From Lingula anatina (Eukaryota; Brachiopoda; Lingulata; Lingulida; Lingulidae), in NCBI RefSeq assembly GCF_001039355.2, contig NW_019775380.1, positions 307,637 to 371,636 of the forward strand: 64,000 bases of DNA, given 5' to 3'. Shown one piece after another: positions 27,801-41,100 of the stretch. How positions within the stretch are numbered: position 1 is the first letter of the stretch; the number at the start of each line of letters is the position of its first letter. A program made the translations under genes and the position numbers. The notes beneath the pieces are model-generated. The model ran no database searches. It saw only the letters and a program-made list of their open reading frames with translations, and had not been told where the DNA came from.

Positions 27801-29791
27801 GAAAGGTCGTCCAAGATTTGAGAAGAAATTAATTTTGTCACGTTACCTGGTTTACGTCACTGCATTGTGGTCAACATACTAGTAGGGGTCAAGCCTGCTG
27901 CCAAGCAAACGGTCAAGCTGACCTTCTGTAATATATCAGTGTCCGATAGATCGGGCTGATAGATTTCAACAGAGGGGGCATTGTATCCAAAACAAGAGAG
28001 AGAGGGGAGCTATACTTGTGATATTACTTAACGCACGAGACGTACGTAGTTAAAGTGCCTCAAGCTCGTCATAAATCACGCTGTATTATAAGGCTTAACA
28101 CACTGGTCTATGCTGTAATGGTTAATTACTTCAGGTTAGGTTATACAGGTTATATATTATATAAGTACGCCGTGTAGGCCTATATATCCTATATATATAT
28201 AGATCCTAGCATCAGTGCTGATGAGTGAATATCAGTGGAGCATAAGGTGAGGCTATCTGAGCACGGGGGAGAGTTAGTGGACCACTAATGCGTGAAGTCA
28301 CAACTTCCATATCTAACGAAGGTGTGAGTCCCAATACTGGTGTCAGGAGTGTTGGGTAACAAGAGGTCCGGAATAGTTCATTTATTTGTCAGAGATTTGT
28401 GTCAAGAACAGGTAAATCCTTGGTGTTCCCACGCCAAGTCCAGTGGTCTCCGCATCCTGACAGGTTAGCTTGACAAATACTACATGTTGGTGACAGTGAG
28501 GTGATTGAACTATTTTGGGCTGGAATATAAAACTGATTATTTAATCGCCGAGTATGTGACAGAGTGGCAGTTGTAAAGGTATTTTATACTGGTTTAATTT
28601 GAAGTGACGATAAAAACTTTTCGTGTGGCTTATTTGAGTATACTTAGTTATAATATTTAACTGTTATTAGCTCATCATCGGTACAATTTCGCAGATCAGT
28701 ATCGTTTCTTTTGTTAATGAATAATCCAGAGATAAAGGCAGCTTGTGTTTGCGTCCCATGATGCGCGCGCGCGCACACACACGCACACTCGGTGTGTTCA
28801 CACTGTATATATACTCAGTATATCAGTAATATAACACCGAAGCACCAGTACCGTGGCTCAGATCCCAGTTGTTTGTCCTTGCTACAATGACCTGTTTTTA
28901 TTGACGTTGAAGTTATTTTCTTATGGTATGCCCTTTGTGACGCCCTTATTTAGGCTAAAGGGCACTAACAAAATATGCCCATCACGTTACAGTATAATGT
29001 TTATTAGCTCCAAAGTCAGCAAAGCCCTGAGAGTCTACGATCAGAAACAAGATTGTTGACTACTTTATTCCCCTCCTATTGAATCATGAGCATTAACCAT
29101 CTATATCGGCAAAAACTCTGAATCTTAATGTCACGAAGAAACTAAAAATGACGATGTATTTTTTTAATGAAAAAGTTCTTACTGCTTGTAGTGGTATATT
29201 TTCAAAGGTGTTTTGCACTACAATGTATTTCAATTGTTTGACCTATCAACCTGGACAGCTTGACTTTGACATTGCTTTAGAACGACATACCAATGTCTAC
29301 TAGGGCCTAAGGCTGTAAATATTTATCATTAATCACGCCGTCCTATTTACTATATGTATGTAAATCTGTTTTCAGGTCAAGGCCATTAAAACAGCTGAAC
29401 ACAGTATAGTAGGACCTACTCAAAAGGAGATTATACTTAGAAGAACATTCGTCATCTGAATATCATCACGAAACAAGAGAATAGACCGAGTTTTTCAGAT
29501 AACCTTTCGTCCGGGACGCCTGTGAATGCGACATCCTGTAAAATACATCATTGGCACTTTAAAACAATCCGTGTTTTGTTGTTGCTGAAAAACTCCGAAA
29601 ACTGTGCGAGACGGGTATCCTTCTCCTTTACAAATAACGCAGCGGATAAAAGGGAAAGGAAACGTGATTGAATCTACGCTTGGATAACAATGTTATCAAG
29701 ATATTTCCATTGTAATGTCAGGAGATTTATAAATCATTAAACCTGAAAGGATCCAGAAGCACCGTCATCTTATACATTCGTAAAAGTGCCA
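24857..29791. other. SIRT3 3' UTR and long gene-free stretch
   Basis: The first 1-2 kb is probably SIRT3 3' UTR (AATAAA at 26777). The rest has only short frames without recognisable homology. A CG/CA microsatellite lies near 28765-28790 and a TA-rich patch near 28175-28200. A plausible acceptor (AAATCTGTTTTCAG) ending near 29376 could begin the 5' UTR exon of the gene at 29792. Confidence 0.45.
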
Positions 29792-30298
29792 ATGGATAAA
29801 GTTTTTGTGAGCAAAGTTTTCACTGCTGTGGGGTGCTGTATCGCTTTGCTAGGACTTTTTATATGTCTAGGATTATACTGTGTATACCGAATGCGAAAAG
29901 CCTATGCGAAAAAGAGACAATCTTGCTCAGGATGTAGAGGACAGAATGACTGCGTAACTCCACAGAACACCAACGTTGCCGTCATCACGACAAATTGCGA
30001 TAGGTGTGAAAGTGGTTGTCAGTGTGGTTGTACTTGTGATCAACAATCGCATTTCCACACCCCGCCACCTCCTCCGTATTGGGAAATAACGCGGGAAGCG
30101 TCGATCCAGGAGGACCCGGACCCAGCTTCGAACCAGTATCCCCCTACATACGACGCCATGTTTGGTGAAAACGTCACTGAAAATCACGAAACGCCAATTT
30201 TGTTACACCCGTCTTTAAACGAGGGTTTGCACCCGCCTGCTCAAAATGAAATTGTAACGACTCACGTGAATACTGCTTTTGATGGTGCGATATTGTAA
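29792..30298 (+). CDS. Small single-pass membrane protein with Cys cluster and PPxY motifs
   Basis: 168-residue frame with no intron in the coding region; ATG at 29792. One hydrophobic segment spans about residues 9-34 (CCIALLGLFICLGLYCVY), followed by basic RMRKAYAKKRQ, so the C-terminus is predicted cytoplasmic. Next comes a cysteine cluster (CSGC...C, then CDRCESGCQCGCTC, about residues 45-85), then PPPPPYW and YPPTYDAMF. PPPPY and PPTY are PY motifs, known ligands for WW domains such as those of NEDD4-family ubiquitin ligases. The architecture recalls small NEDD4 adaptors (Commissureless, VOPP1/WBP1-like, Shisa-like), but I cannot assign a family. No signal peptide precedes the membrane segment. 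Confidence 0.65.
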   Translation: MDKVFVSKVFTAVGCCIALLGLFICLGLYCVYRMRKAYAKKRQSCSGCRGQNDCVTPQNTNVAVITTNCDRCESGCQCGCTCDQQSHFHTPPPPPYWEITREASIQEDPDPASNQYPPTYDAMFGENVTENHETPILLHPSLNEGLHPPAQNEIVTTHVNTAFDGAIL

Positions 30299-31961
30299 AG
30301 ATGATCTTTGGAGAAGAATTCCTCTTGTGTAGGCACTGCAGTGTTTTCTGATCAGCCAAAACAATTACTGAAACTTCTGTGATTAATAACAGCGTGAAGA
30401 TAAACTTCATCACTTTCATTCCATTTTAATGCTCGATAAATGTGACTAACGTGTAGATTTAATGCATGTTATTCAAAATTCTATTAAACGATGTCATAAT
30501 CCGTCTGATTTTGTTACAGTGGACAGAAGAAGACTTTTTCCATCGAATTCCAAAGATACAAAATTTACCTAATGAGACAAACATTAAAAAAATAGGCGAA
30601 GCTTGCCTTATACGATTTTGAATGTGGATTTAGAAACATTGTTTTTAAATTTACCTTTTTACCAGGTTTTATTGCAGGGATCAGCAATAAAGATGTTATG
30701 TATTTGAAAATTTATACAATAATCCACTTTATGTTTGTCAAAGCGTTACTTATGTTATTTATCGTTTGTTTGCCCCTTGATTCAGGTGGACATACTTTTA
30801 GTCAGGGCCATGGTTTTACACAATCGTAAACTACATGGCACCTATGGTAGTTACCCGAAAAGTCCGTCAAACAAATGAAAAAAAAAGCTGACTGTTTATT
30901 TCTATGAACATGTATAAGAGGTTTGCAGACGTATCAACGACAATTGAAAGGGATATGTACAGCCAACGTGATTTAGATTATTTCTTTCTCTCGTTAATTC
31001 CAACATGGGCTGTAAAATGTTTTGAAAACTTGTGGGTGCTGGGCAAAGTTTAATAAATCGGATGTCTTGTCAAACATTTGGGTTCTGTATGAACGGTCTA
31101 GTCAATCCTACAGAGCGCCGGGAAACCACCAGTGATCATAATAAAAAGTGAGCCTCGCCCACTTGAAAAGGCTTCCCTAAATCAAATTCTTTCTTTTTGC
31201 AGAAGTTCTGTTTGTCTTTGCTATCAAGTTTTCTGAAAGACTTGGGCTACTTTATCACGCCTGTAGATTAAGTTTGTCATTAGCAATGAAGTATCACCGT
31301 TACCCTCCTGATAGTCCTGATAGTAGCGCAGACACATTTGTGCAGTATAATATATTAACCCTGGTTGAACTGATATTCAGGCAGACTTAGTCGGATTACT
31401 GAGACTTTTATTCTACATAATTCTTGTTTAATATAGCTGCATTCTAGGAAATCATATCTCGTCATTTATTTAAATCAATAACTTAAATGCAAATATCCCT
31501 GGATGAATTAATGATGCTCGATTATTTTTACTAGGCACTGAAATAATCTGAAAAAAGTTAAACGAGATTTTGATTATTGTGTGATACAGTAAATTACGCG
31601 CCTTTTCTTTTAAAGTCTTGTTAAGACACCCTCCAAGTAAACATAACCTATTAATAGATAAATCACCTTTAACCTTTGGATAGACTGTATTGGAAACTTG
31701 TATCGGTCAAAGATTGTAAGATTAAGCTCGTGTTTTGTTCTTCACTGCACGCATGGTCATACGTTTGGCAACTAGGTGACTCAACTAGGTAACAAACACT
31801 GAGTTTTTCAAAAGTTTTTGCCCTATCCTTGAGATGATCTACCTTTCTTATTATAAAATAAGATATATAATTGGTATAATTGGAAAAGAATGGTGATATC
31901 CATACTGCTGTGTATAAAAAAACAGGGTTTTATTTAATTTATTATTATTATTTAATTTATT

Positions 31962-31992
<31 letters not shown>

Positions 31993-32379
31993 TTTTTGAC
32001 TCGGGCATACTGGCGAATTCTCATTTTTTTCATTTAATATAGGCTTTAAATTTTTTTACCGTAGATAGACATAACAACTCATTATATTTTGAAATTGTGT
32101 AGTATAGACATATATATTCACTTTGTCACCATATCTTATTATATGCCCTATAACGTACTTAAAATATAAAGCAATTGGAAAATTTCGCGTTTATTCAAGG
32201 GCTATGCGTTTGGTGTCCGCTAACTTTGTTATCTCTGAGTAATACTCAAGTTTACGAATAAGATAACCCAGTAGCTTACATGGTATAGGGCATGTTAGGA
32301 ATTTCATCACTTTAAAATTAAAGGTTCACCAGTGTACATAAAAACACCACTTAGTGCGATATCACCATTGAACTGGAGC
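30299..32379. other. Gene-free stretch with AT microsatellites
   Basis: Probable 3' UTR of the PPxY membrane-protein gene, then AT-rich spacer. ATT/TA microsatellite at about 31936-31996. No coding exon or RNA gene recognised; the promoter of the secreted-protein gene presumably lies just before 32380. Confidence 0.4.
31936..31996. repeat. (ATT)n/(TA)n microsatellite
   Basis: Interrupted ATT repeats passing into a TA run and a short T tract. Confidence 0.9.
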
Positions 32380-33232
32380 ATGGGCGCTTGTCTCTTGTTT
32401 CTTGCTTTTTTGGTTGGTTCTCACCTCTGCTTGTCCTTGGCGCAAAACAGCGATTTGGACGGTGCGGTCAGAGTGGCAGGACTCATCGCTTATGGGGTGC
32501 CCTTAACCAAAACTCCGACAAATAGGACAAATTTATTTTCTGTTGAATTCCGTGTTTACTGTGTCTTTAAAGGCTCATTGACGAAGCAACAGATCACGCT
32601 CCGAAATGTAGGTAAGTAGAGCAGTTTGGAGGAAAATTGTTGCTGGAATAGTGAAAGAATGCTAGATTGACTTCAGAGAAGTGTAACTGTAAGACTGGTG
32701 AATTTTGTTGTCTTTTTGTCCCCTACAATTTTGAATTGTTTTATTTATGAAACATCTGTGCAACAAATTATACCACTTAGTAAAGGATAGTATAGATAAC
32801 ATGCTCATTTCATTTAATTTTCACCATTTATTTCTTTTCAATATTTAAGGTCCAACTATCGATGGTTTTACGCCCAAATTTGATATCGGAAAAAATGTTA
32901 CGGCATTTCTGAAAGAACCAGGAGATCTTGTTCCCGTAGCTGCGGAGAGCGATGATCTTAACGCCGTCGTCAACCACTGTGGGTTGAGCGACGGAAACCT
33001 ATACCCAGGAGGTATTGTTGAGCAATGTCACAATGTGTCTTGTCTAACAGACTCATTTATTTCCAGAATAATTTTAAAAATACGCTTAAGTGAAATCAAT
33101 CATTTGGATTCTTGGTCATCAAAAGAAAAAAAGACGCTTTATATTGGTGATGAAAAGAAAATTTAAACAAAATATCTTTCATATTCTTAATGATGTTAAC
33201 GCATTCAAAGTACTTTTGGAAAACTAAAAATG

Positions 33233-33304
<72 letters not shown>

Positions 33305-33454
33305 TAATAATATTATCATTTTTAGTTTCCATTTAAACATTATCATTAAAAATAATAAAATTATTATATTTAATTCACAATGTCTGTAGACAATGCAATA
33401 GCTACCATCTTAGGATCTTAGGGGGAAGGTAGTATTTTAATTCATAGGAAGCTT

Positions 33455-33508
<54 letters not shown>

Positions 33509-34115
33509 CTCTTCAACGCATGATATCGTATCTAGGTGTTACACCAGATGGAAGCTGTCCAGACGTTAACACCACTGCATGCCCCCCACCCCCAGCACCA
33601 ACAAGGCGACCTAAAAAACCTCGCCCCGGTTCACCATCCCAGGCTACCTCGTCTAGAGCACCCCCATCCGTCAACATCCAAAGTAAGTGCAAAATAGTGT
33701 CTCGGTTTGTTTAATAATTAAGATGATTTCATGGTTGATAATTAATCAATCAATTAGCTATATACATATAACGTACTGATTAAATAGAGGTGCGTTATTA
33801 ACGTTAAATTACATGTGCTCAGTTACTATGCTTAAGATATGTATTTTAAAAGTTTCTTTTATCTTGAATAAATATAAATGCCCAATGGATATTTATTATT
33901 AAAACTGAAAAATCTATCTTCAATTTGTGTCAGCTTCCACGCCAGCTTCCACTGTGTCCGAGAGCGTGACAGGGCAAACACTGGTTGTGTTGCAAGTTTC
34001 AACCCAAACTTCCGCAAATACTGGAGTGAAATCTGCATACCAAACTCAGAGCAGGATTGCCTATTTTCTTTTACATTCAATGGTGCTGATTTTTGCACGT
34101 ATAGCTTATTGGTGA
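32380..34115 (+). CDS. Secreted or GPI-anchored protein of unknown function
   Basis: Four exons fit in phase: 32380-32611, 32850-33011, 33536-33682 and 33934-34115 (723 nt, 240 aa); all three introns are phase 1. ATG 32380 starts a clear signal peptide (MGACLLFLAFLVGSHLCLSLA). The mature part begins with about 110 residues of beta-like sequence (VRVAGLIAYGVPL, FSVEFRVYCVFKGSL, ITLRNVG) ending in VVNHCGLSDGN. This resembles an OB/NTR-type fold in spirit only; I do not recognise the family. A Pro/Thr/Ser-rich linker (ACPPPPAPTRRPKKPRPG) and Ser/Thr-rich stalk follow. The C-terminus is hydrophobic (RIAYFLLHSMVLIFARIAYW), consistent with a GPI signal or tail anchor. Exon 3 begins 27 bases after a CT/CA microsatellite. 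Confidence 0.65.
33220..33330. repeat. (TA)n run inside an inverted repeat
   Basis: About 66 bp of TA repeats (33234-33299) flanked by inverted arms AAACTAAAAATGAT (from 33221) and ATCATTTTTAGTTT (from 33315). Lies in the intron between exons 2 and 3 of the secreted-protein gene. Confidence 0.85.
33453..33508. repeat. (CT)n(CA)n microsatellite
   Basis: Compound CT then AC dinucleotide run ending 27 bases before exon 3 of the secreted-protein gene; it sits where the polypyrimidine tract and branch site would be. Confidence 0.95.
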
Positions 34116-35112
34116 AGTTATCTCTGTAAGAACTGCATTTTGAGAGATAAATGGTCAATTCAAAGCTAGGAACACAAGCACAGCCATTAGAAACACTGCT
34201 TCGGTTTTTGTTACTCGATGTATGCGAATTACATATAGCAAGTTGAGATAAACTTGAAAGGATTGCTGTCCTCGCGATAATTAATGAAAGGAAATCGTGG
34301 GTCGTTAAACCTTAAAACATCACGAGCGGCAGTCATTCCTTTTAGAAAATTAAATGAATTATTAGAATGAATTACTGCTGATCCAAAATAATACATTTTG
34401 TATGTAACATGTCGTTTCTATTTTCTTTGTGTGTTTTTATGGGGTATTAGAACAATTTCTAAAAATTTTATCACTTGATAACCCAATTCACGATGTAGGC
34501 TTGTTCACTTCCTATTTTCCATTCATTTAAGCTACTGGTATAGGTGAAATTCGAACCCTTCCTCCACCTTTATGTGTGCTTTAGTGTCCGTGGTGTGAGA
34601 GACTGAAATTTTAACCACTGCCTACTATCCTATCCTTTATGGGATGCTATCTACGTCATACAAGCAAGTGTATTTTTAAAGAGAAAGAAACTCTACTTTA
34701 ATCATGAATAATATTCCACATTAAATCATACGAACATGAAATATAAATAATATTATTTATATATTATAAATATGAATAATATTATTTTCTAAGAAGGACA
34801 AAAAGATATTTTCTTCTACGAGTAAAAAATGTTTACATCGAGAAACAACGTTACACAATATCTTATGTATGTACGCTATATTGGAATTATACCAGGACTA
34901 TACCCTTGTGATAGGACTACAGAAATACCGCTATGAACATTTTATGAAAGAAATCCAACTATGCAGAATTATTAATTTATATAGTATTTGAATTATCATG
35001 ATATCTAATCCGGGGCAAATGAGCATTTTTGTCTTTTCTGTGTGCCTTAATGATGCCAAACCTCCACTTTACTGTTCTGGGTGTAAATTTTAATGACAGA
35101 AAGACGACATAA
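34116..35112. other. Spacer between convergent genes
   Basis: Probable 3' UTRs of the secreted-protein gene (+) and the Ig receptor gene (-). AT-rich; an AATAAT/ATTATT palindromic patch near 34740-34785. No coding exon seen. Confidence 0.4.
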
Positions 35113-38100
35113 TCAAAGAGACGATTCGATGTTCAAGCATGTGGCATTTGTGCCACTGGATCCAGTTTTTGTCTCTTCTTCCCCTTCTGCTTTTTCAGCC
35201 TCCTTTTTAATTTTCGTCGTTAGTTTGAAGTCGTACTGAATACCGTCTCCATCCTCAGAGGAAGAAGAGGAGGAAGAATCACTTTCTGTTTTAAGTGATT
35301 CCAAACTGGACACCGAGTATGATGTTGATCGTTGGTTATTAATCATAACTTTGGTACTTGTTTCCAACTCCTGGGCACTCTGTACTTCCATTTCTTGCTT
35401 CTGTTCTTCACTATTAAGCCCATTGTCCTGTTCTGACACAGAATCAGTAGTTAATTCATCGTCAGCGGAACTCTTGGCCTTTTCTTCAATTTGGTCACAA
35501 GTTTTCTCTAAGACTGTTCCCATCCCATCTTGTACATTGGACTCTTCCTGGGCGTCGATAGCCGCCTCAGTGACCACTGTGTCATTCTCGTTAATAAGTG
35601 AATATGATCCTTCATGCTCATTGTCACTGTCAGATTCTCCATCACTGTCGCTGCCGTTATCACTGCTGCCACTACCGTCGTTGCTGCTACCTTTACTGTC
35701 TTGACGTTTCGCCTGGAGCTGAGATGTTTCAACAACAGTGCCAACAACAAGTGCTTCGATCAGTGGAGTGACCTTGTCCTCTCTGAGTTCTGTGAGGTTT
35801 GCATCATCGTCATCATCCGACGTGGAGGCTGAAGAGGTTGAATCGTCTTTTTTGTTCTCTGAGTGAAGCGAGTCTTCCGCGGCGGCATGTTTTGTGCCAT
35901 TTTCATCTTTTCTGGTATCTCGCATTTCTTTGTTTAGCAGATCCTGCACAATACAGGCCGCAGCAGCCAGACTCACGGCACTGTCGATTTTAGGACCGTT
36001 TTTACTAGTTTCGCTTTCGTTTTCTATGTTTACCAGCGTCATCTCCGGTATAATGTGGACAGCAGCGCTATTCCTTCTACTAGGCAAAATGTCGTATAAT
36101 GATTCTCGCTGGCCTCCAGTCTCTTCCACCATGAGTGCAATGCTTTCACGCCTTCCTTCAGCCCTTGAGTCTAGGTCTACAGGAAAATTGGTAAAAACAA
36201 TTCCGTTTATAATATTGAATATTTCGAAAAGAAACACATGTCACGTGGATTGTTGTAATGTTAATATGCTTTTGGTAAAACAAAGATTGTTTAAAACAGA
36301 TAAGAATGTTTGTGGTCTAAGACTGCGTAGGTCATATTCGACACTAGTTAATCAGAGAATAGTTAAAAAGGGATGGGATATTTTTCACGCCACACGTTAC
36401 ATTCAAATTAATTAGTTGTTGCATCGTATAGCAGACACATCTGAAAATACCAGAAACAACAATCAATCATTCTTACCGCTCTCGTCCGTCTTGTTCTGTT
36501 GTGTGGTCAATGGTTTTTTGTTTTCGTGTGATGTTATAGCAACGTCGATTTCTTCTATTGCCTTTTCGTACATTTCCACGTCCTCGTCATACTCAGCAGC
36601 CAGATTGTCGAAACCTTTGATCTTCGTCTCTGGACTACCACTTGAAGCTTTGAGGATAAGCTCAGTATTTTGAACATCTCCTTTCTCTCCATCCTGTTCA
36701 ATTTTTACAGTTGGAAAACTGGCGGCGTTTTTCTGAACATGAAAATGTCAAAATCATTACTTATCTAGACCAAAGCCATATTACATGTACCTGTCAAACA
36801 GATACAGACAAAAAGTGCGTTCCACTATATCTTCATCACCATTTTCCCATAATATTGTCGTACTTTAACAGATACTTATCTTACTTTATCTTTCTTCTTT
36901 TATAAACCGCAAATTGAATATGAAGACACAAATCATTTTTACCTTTTTCCTACATGCGCAATACGCTATTATGGAAACAAGGACTATCAGTAGTATAAAG
37001 CAGGCGACGCCGAGTAGAATATAAGGCAGGTATTTCGACATAAAATCTTCGGTCTGTGCTCCAGTGGCAACCGTTACTGGTGCCTCGCCTTCACCTGATT
37101 TGTTATCTAAAATATTTAAACAACATCTTATTATGCGAATCAACCATATAGGATACATTAAAAAAGTAAAATATCCCTTACGAGTTGTCATTAAATTCAA
37201 ATGGTAGACGTTATATGAAATATTTTTCAACGTTGTCAAATGCATTTTCCTTTGAAAAGTAGCTGATCCTTAACGTAAATACAGGACCTCAGATTGCTGA
37301 AGTAATAATCATTAGCTTCTATTTTAATGTTATAATATTTTTAATTTGGAAATAAGGAGGGTATAAAGATTTTAGGGCCGGTTGTTTATACGATAAAATT
37401 TTCTAAATGCGTCCTTCTGCTTTTTCAGCACTTTTCATAATTTCATAATTTCATCAACAGTACAATACCTCATGAAAATAAATGGAACTGAGAGTGAAAA
37501 ATGGAAAGAACACCCGTCAATTCTAACAGGTGTGGTTAATGCACCGGCTTACCCCCATCCATTGTGTTAGCGGAGAATTGACTGGTGCACACAATTGTGT
37601 TAAGGAACTTCTGATTAGAGGCACACACTTTGAAGTCGTGTGATTGTCCACTCTCTAGGTTTTTAACTTCAAAATAGGGCAACGTTTTGTTCTGTATGGT
37701 GGAAAACCCTTGTCCCACGCGCTTCTGCAGGAGAAAATGTTGAGGAGAGCCCCCGTCATAGCCTGCCGAACAGTTAACCACTAGAGACGACTGGGTGACA
37801 CCGTAAACTTGACAGTGAGTCGCAGCGTCTGGCGGCCCTAAAACAAAGTAACCTTTCTTTTATAACATATCATTTGTATATAATCGTATAATTTATCTAC
37901 ATTTCTAGATTTTTTTCGGTCCTTATCTCCTGCTAGAGTTGCCATGATTACAATTATAAATATTAATTTAAAGGCACCTACCTGGCTGCACTATGAAAAA
38001 TGGACAAAGAATGTTCATTCCTCCCATACTGTTGGATGCGTTGCAGAAGAGAGTTTTATAGTCAGTTAATGTCCTGCAAGTATAATGTAAGAGTTTAAAA

Positions 38101-41100
38101 TACACAGGTTTGTACATTTATGACAAATTAAAGAAAGGATAAAAACTTCAAGACTGCTAAAATAAATCAGATAAATTAATCAAAGGTCATGTTTGAATGA
38201 AACTCACACACACATGTACCTACCTCACTGTATAGCTTATAGAAGCATGTGCCTTATACATGTCATTCATCACAGCGACGCCTTTCATCTGTTTAAGTAC
38301 CGTTCCGCCAATGCTAGCGTCTCTCCATACGAAACTCACGTTGTTGTTGGGGTTAGCGTCAACGTGACAGCTGATGATGACGGTTTCCCCAATACTCACA
38401 CCAAAACGTTGTTGTTGATCTGACCGACAAACTGGTCTGTCTGAAAATGTTGACATCAAAATTATAACCTTTTGTATTGTTTGCCGAGAGAAGTAACGTA
38501 TTCGTGCACATTCTGACACATTTCCCTATCACTCTAATGTGATTTAGCAACAAGAACAAATAACAGCAACAACAAATATGGAACTAATATGCTTTCATTA
38601 GGGTAAATATTGCGTTTTTTTAAAGTTAGCCGCACAAACTTTACTAACTGTATTAAGTATTTTAAGTATTTTCCATTTCTCAACACTTACGTAAAAGATT
38701 CAACACGGTTTTGTTGCTGACTGCAGTTCCAATTTGGTTGTCAACCTGACATCTGTACGCTCCGACATCAACACTAATATGAATATTAAAAAGCACTTGT
38801 AATAAAAAAACTTGTAAAACACTTTTCTTTTAACTGCAGATCATGTATTCACAAACGATCATCATAAGCAATCTCTTTAGAGTTGAGTATGCTCTTTTAA
38901 GGAAAACTTTCTTTGGCAAAATTAAAGCGTAAAATAAATTCAAAATTAGGCAATGATGATACGACGAAAATAAAGTTATTCACTTAGACACTAACTCACT
39001 TAATTAATTCACTGATGTGAAGAGTCGTCGAGTTTGTCTTGTTGGCAAGTGAATATCGTCCATCACTGACGTCAATTGTGACGTCATTACGGAGCCACGT
39101 GACAGTCGGAGTTGGATTGCCGTCCACCATGCAGGTCAAAGTGGTATTTTGTCCTTCAGCCAGAGAATTGCTGGCGCTAGATAGATATGCCGTTGGCTCA
39201 TCTTCCATTTAATTAAAAAGAACATTTTTTGAAAGGCATAATAAAAAGGATATTATAGTATGCAATTACAGTGAGTAAATCATTACGTAAGGTTTTTCGA
39301 ACCAAAGTTGTATGTTGCCCGTTAATATCTTTCTACTAAGAAACACATTAAAACCTTTTATACTCACAAAGCACATCCAAAATTCGCAGATCTACCAACT
39401 GTCGGCCCTGCTGTCTGCTGACATTATTGTACACGACACACAGGTACGCTTCACCCTGGTCTGCTGTTGTCACCGTGATAGAGATCAGGTTACTGACGCT
39501 AGATGTCCCGTTAGCGTTCTGTACAGACGTAGCAAGGCCGTTCATGATAGCCCCGTCATGATGCCACTCTACTGTCGGAGGTGGACTGGCGGCGTTACCA
39601 TAGCAACGTAACATTAGTGTGGTTCCATTTTCCACACCGTTCTCAGCCCCCACGATGACTGGTGGCAATGGTGAGACTGGAATAAATTTACTGACATACA
39701 GAAGTCTTCTTACAAAGGAAAAATTGCAATCTCTCTCTATAATTACATAATTTACATATATCGAAAAGTTCAATTACATGAATAAATGGCGAAACAAGAA
39801 CATTTGCGTTACACAAATGCAGTAAAAAATTAACCTGCTGACTGCAACCCTCTATCTAATCCCGCACAAAAATAAAGTAAATGAATATATAAAAAATTTA
39901 AAAAATGATTAAATCAAAAAATGATAAAGTAGAATTGCCAAGAACACGAAAGATAACCAAGCTGCTTTTAAAATTTGACGGTTTGGATTTACATACCGTT
40001 CATATTGACACTGTAAGTTTCGGTCTCCTCATACAGTAAAGCCGGCACGGAGACAACACAGGACAGAACGGCTCTGTACATTTCCCTGGAAGTGGATGGT
40101 ACCAGCAGCCTGCTCCTCACCAAGAACGTGCCGTCATTATTGGTGTCCGTTACATCCACGGCGTAACTAGTCATGTCAGTTACCGTACTGTTCAGCACTG
40201 GATACAAGGTAAAAAAAATCATAAGGTGTTACACAATTGTCAGAAAAAGATTAAATAGGGCTATCAATTTGTATTGGACAAGGTAGGAATCCTTGTCTCA
40301 TCTCCTGTTTTGCTCCGTCACTATGCAATGATTTGAAACAATTTTTGGTTTACGTACGGCGAAAAGAAATCGGGGGTATTTTTAAAAATTGTTTTGAAAA
40401 AATACGGTGTTTTCACAAAGTTTATGCAAGGAGTTCTGTTGTAACTCCATGGTTAATGATACTTTGTACAGCTACATAACCAAGCAAAGTTCTGACATCT
40501 TACTTGTCATAGACCAGGTTATAACTGCTTCTGGTTTACCACCATCCGAAGAGCACTTTATGTCCAATAGACTGCCTTCATTGACCCCAGCTGGACCGGA
40601 GATGACCGGTGGATCGGGACGCACTAACGAAAAAAAAATTATCAGAGATAAAAAAAAATCTAACATGCTCGTGATTCTGTGGAAACGTGCATGCTTTAAG
40701 AAAAAAAAAAAAAAAACCGCAAAGGAAAAGTGCCTAATCTAAAATCTATATCTGGAAATCTATATCTGGAAATAATCAAAAGTGTAACGGGTGCCTATTC
40801 ATTCATGAAAACTCAACATAAAAATTACGGATATCCGCAGCTGAAAAGGCCCAACCTTTTCGCTGTAAGACCGAGAAAGACTTTCATTCTAAACTTACCT
40901 AAGACGGTAATCTGCGTTTCTTGTCTGTTCGCCGTGTCGTCTGCGTAATAGCAAGCGTAAATCCCGTCATCTTCCGCAACAATGTTCCCTATCGTTAATT
41001 TATACACGTTATCTCCACTCGACAATCGTCCTCTTACTAAAAAGTACTTATTTTCGGTGTCGGTGACCAATTTAACATCCTCTGCGAAAAGTTTAATGCC

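Noticed and set aside
28220-28480. GTAAAT and GTTAGC donors suggesting leader exons of the 29792 gene
   Set aside because: Possible but without coding content; cannot be separated from chance without transcript data.
35351-36415. Several plus-strand frames opposite the Ig receptor tail, Ser/Leu-rich
   Set aside because: Shadows of the Ser/Asp/Glu-rich minus-strand exon 35113-36176, which has splice sites and phase support.
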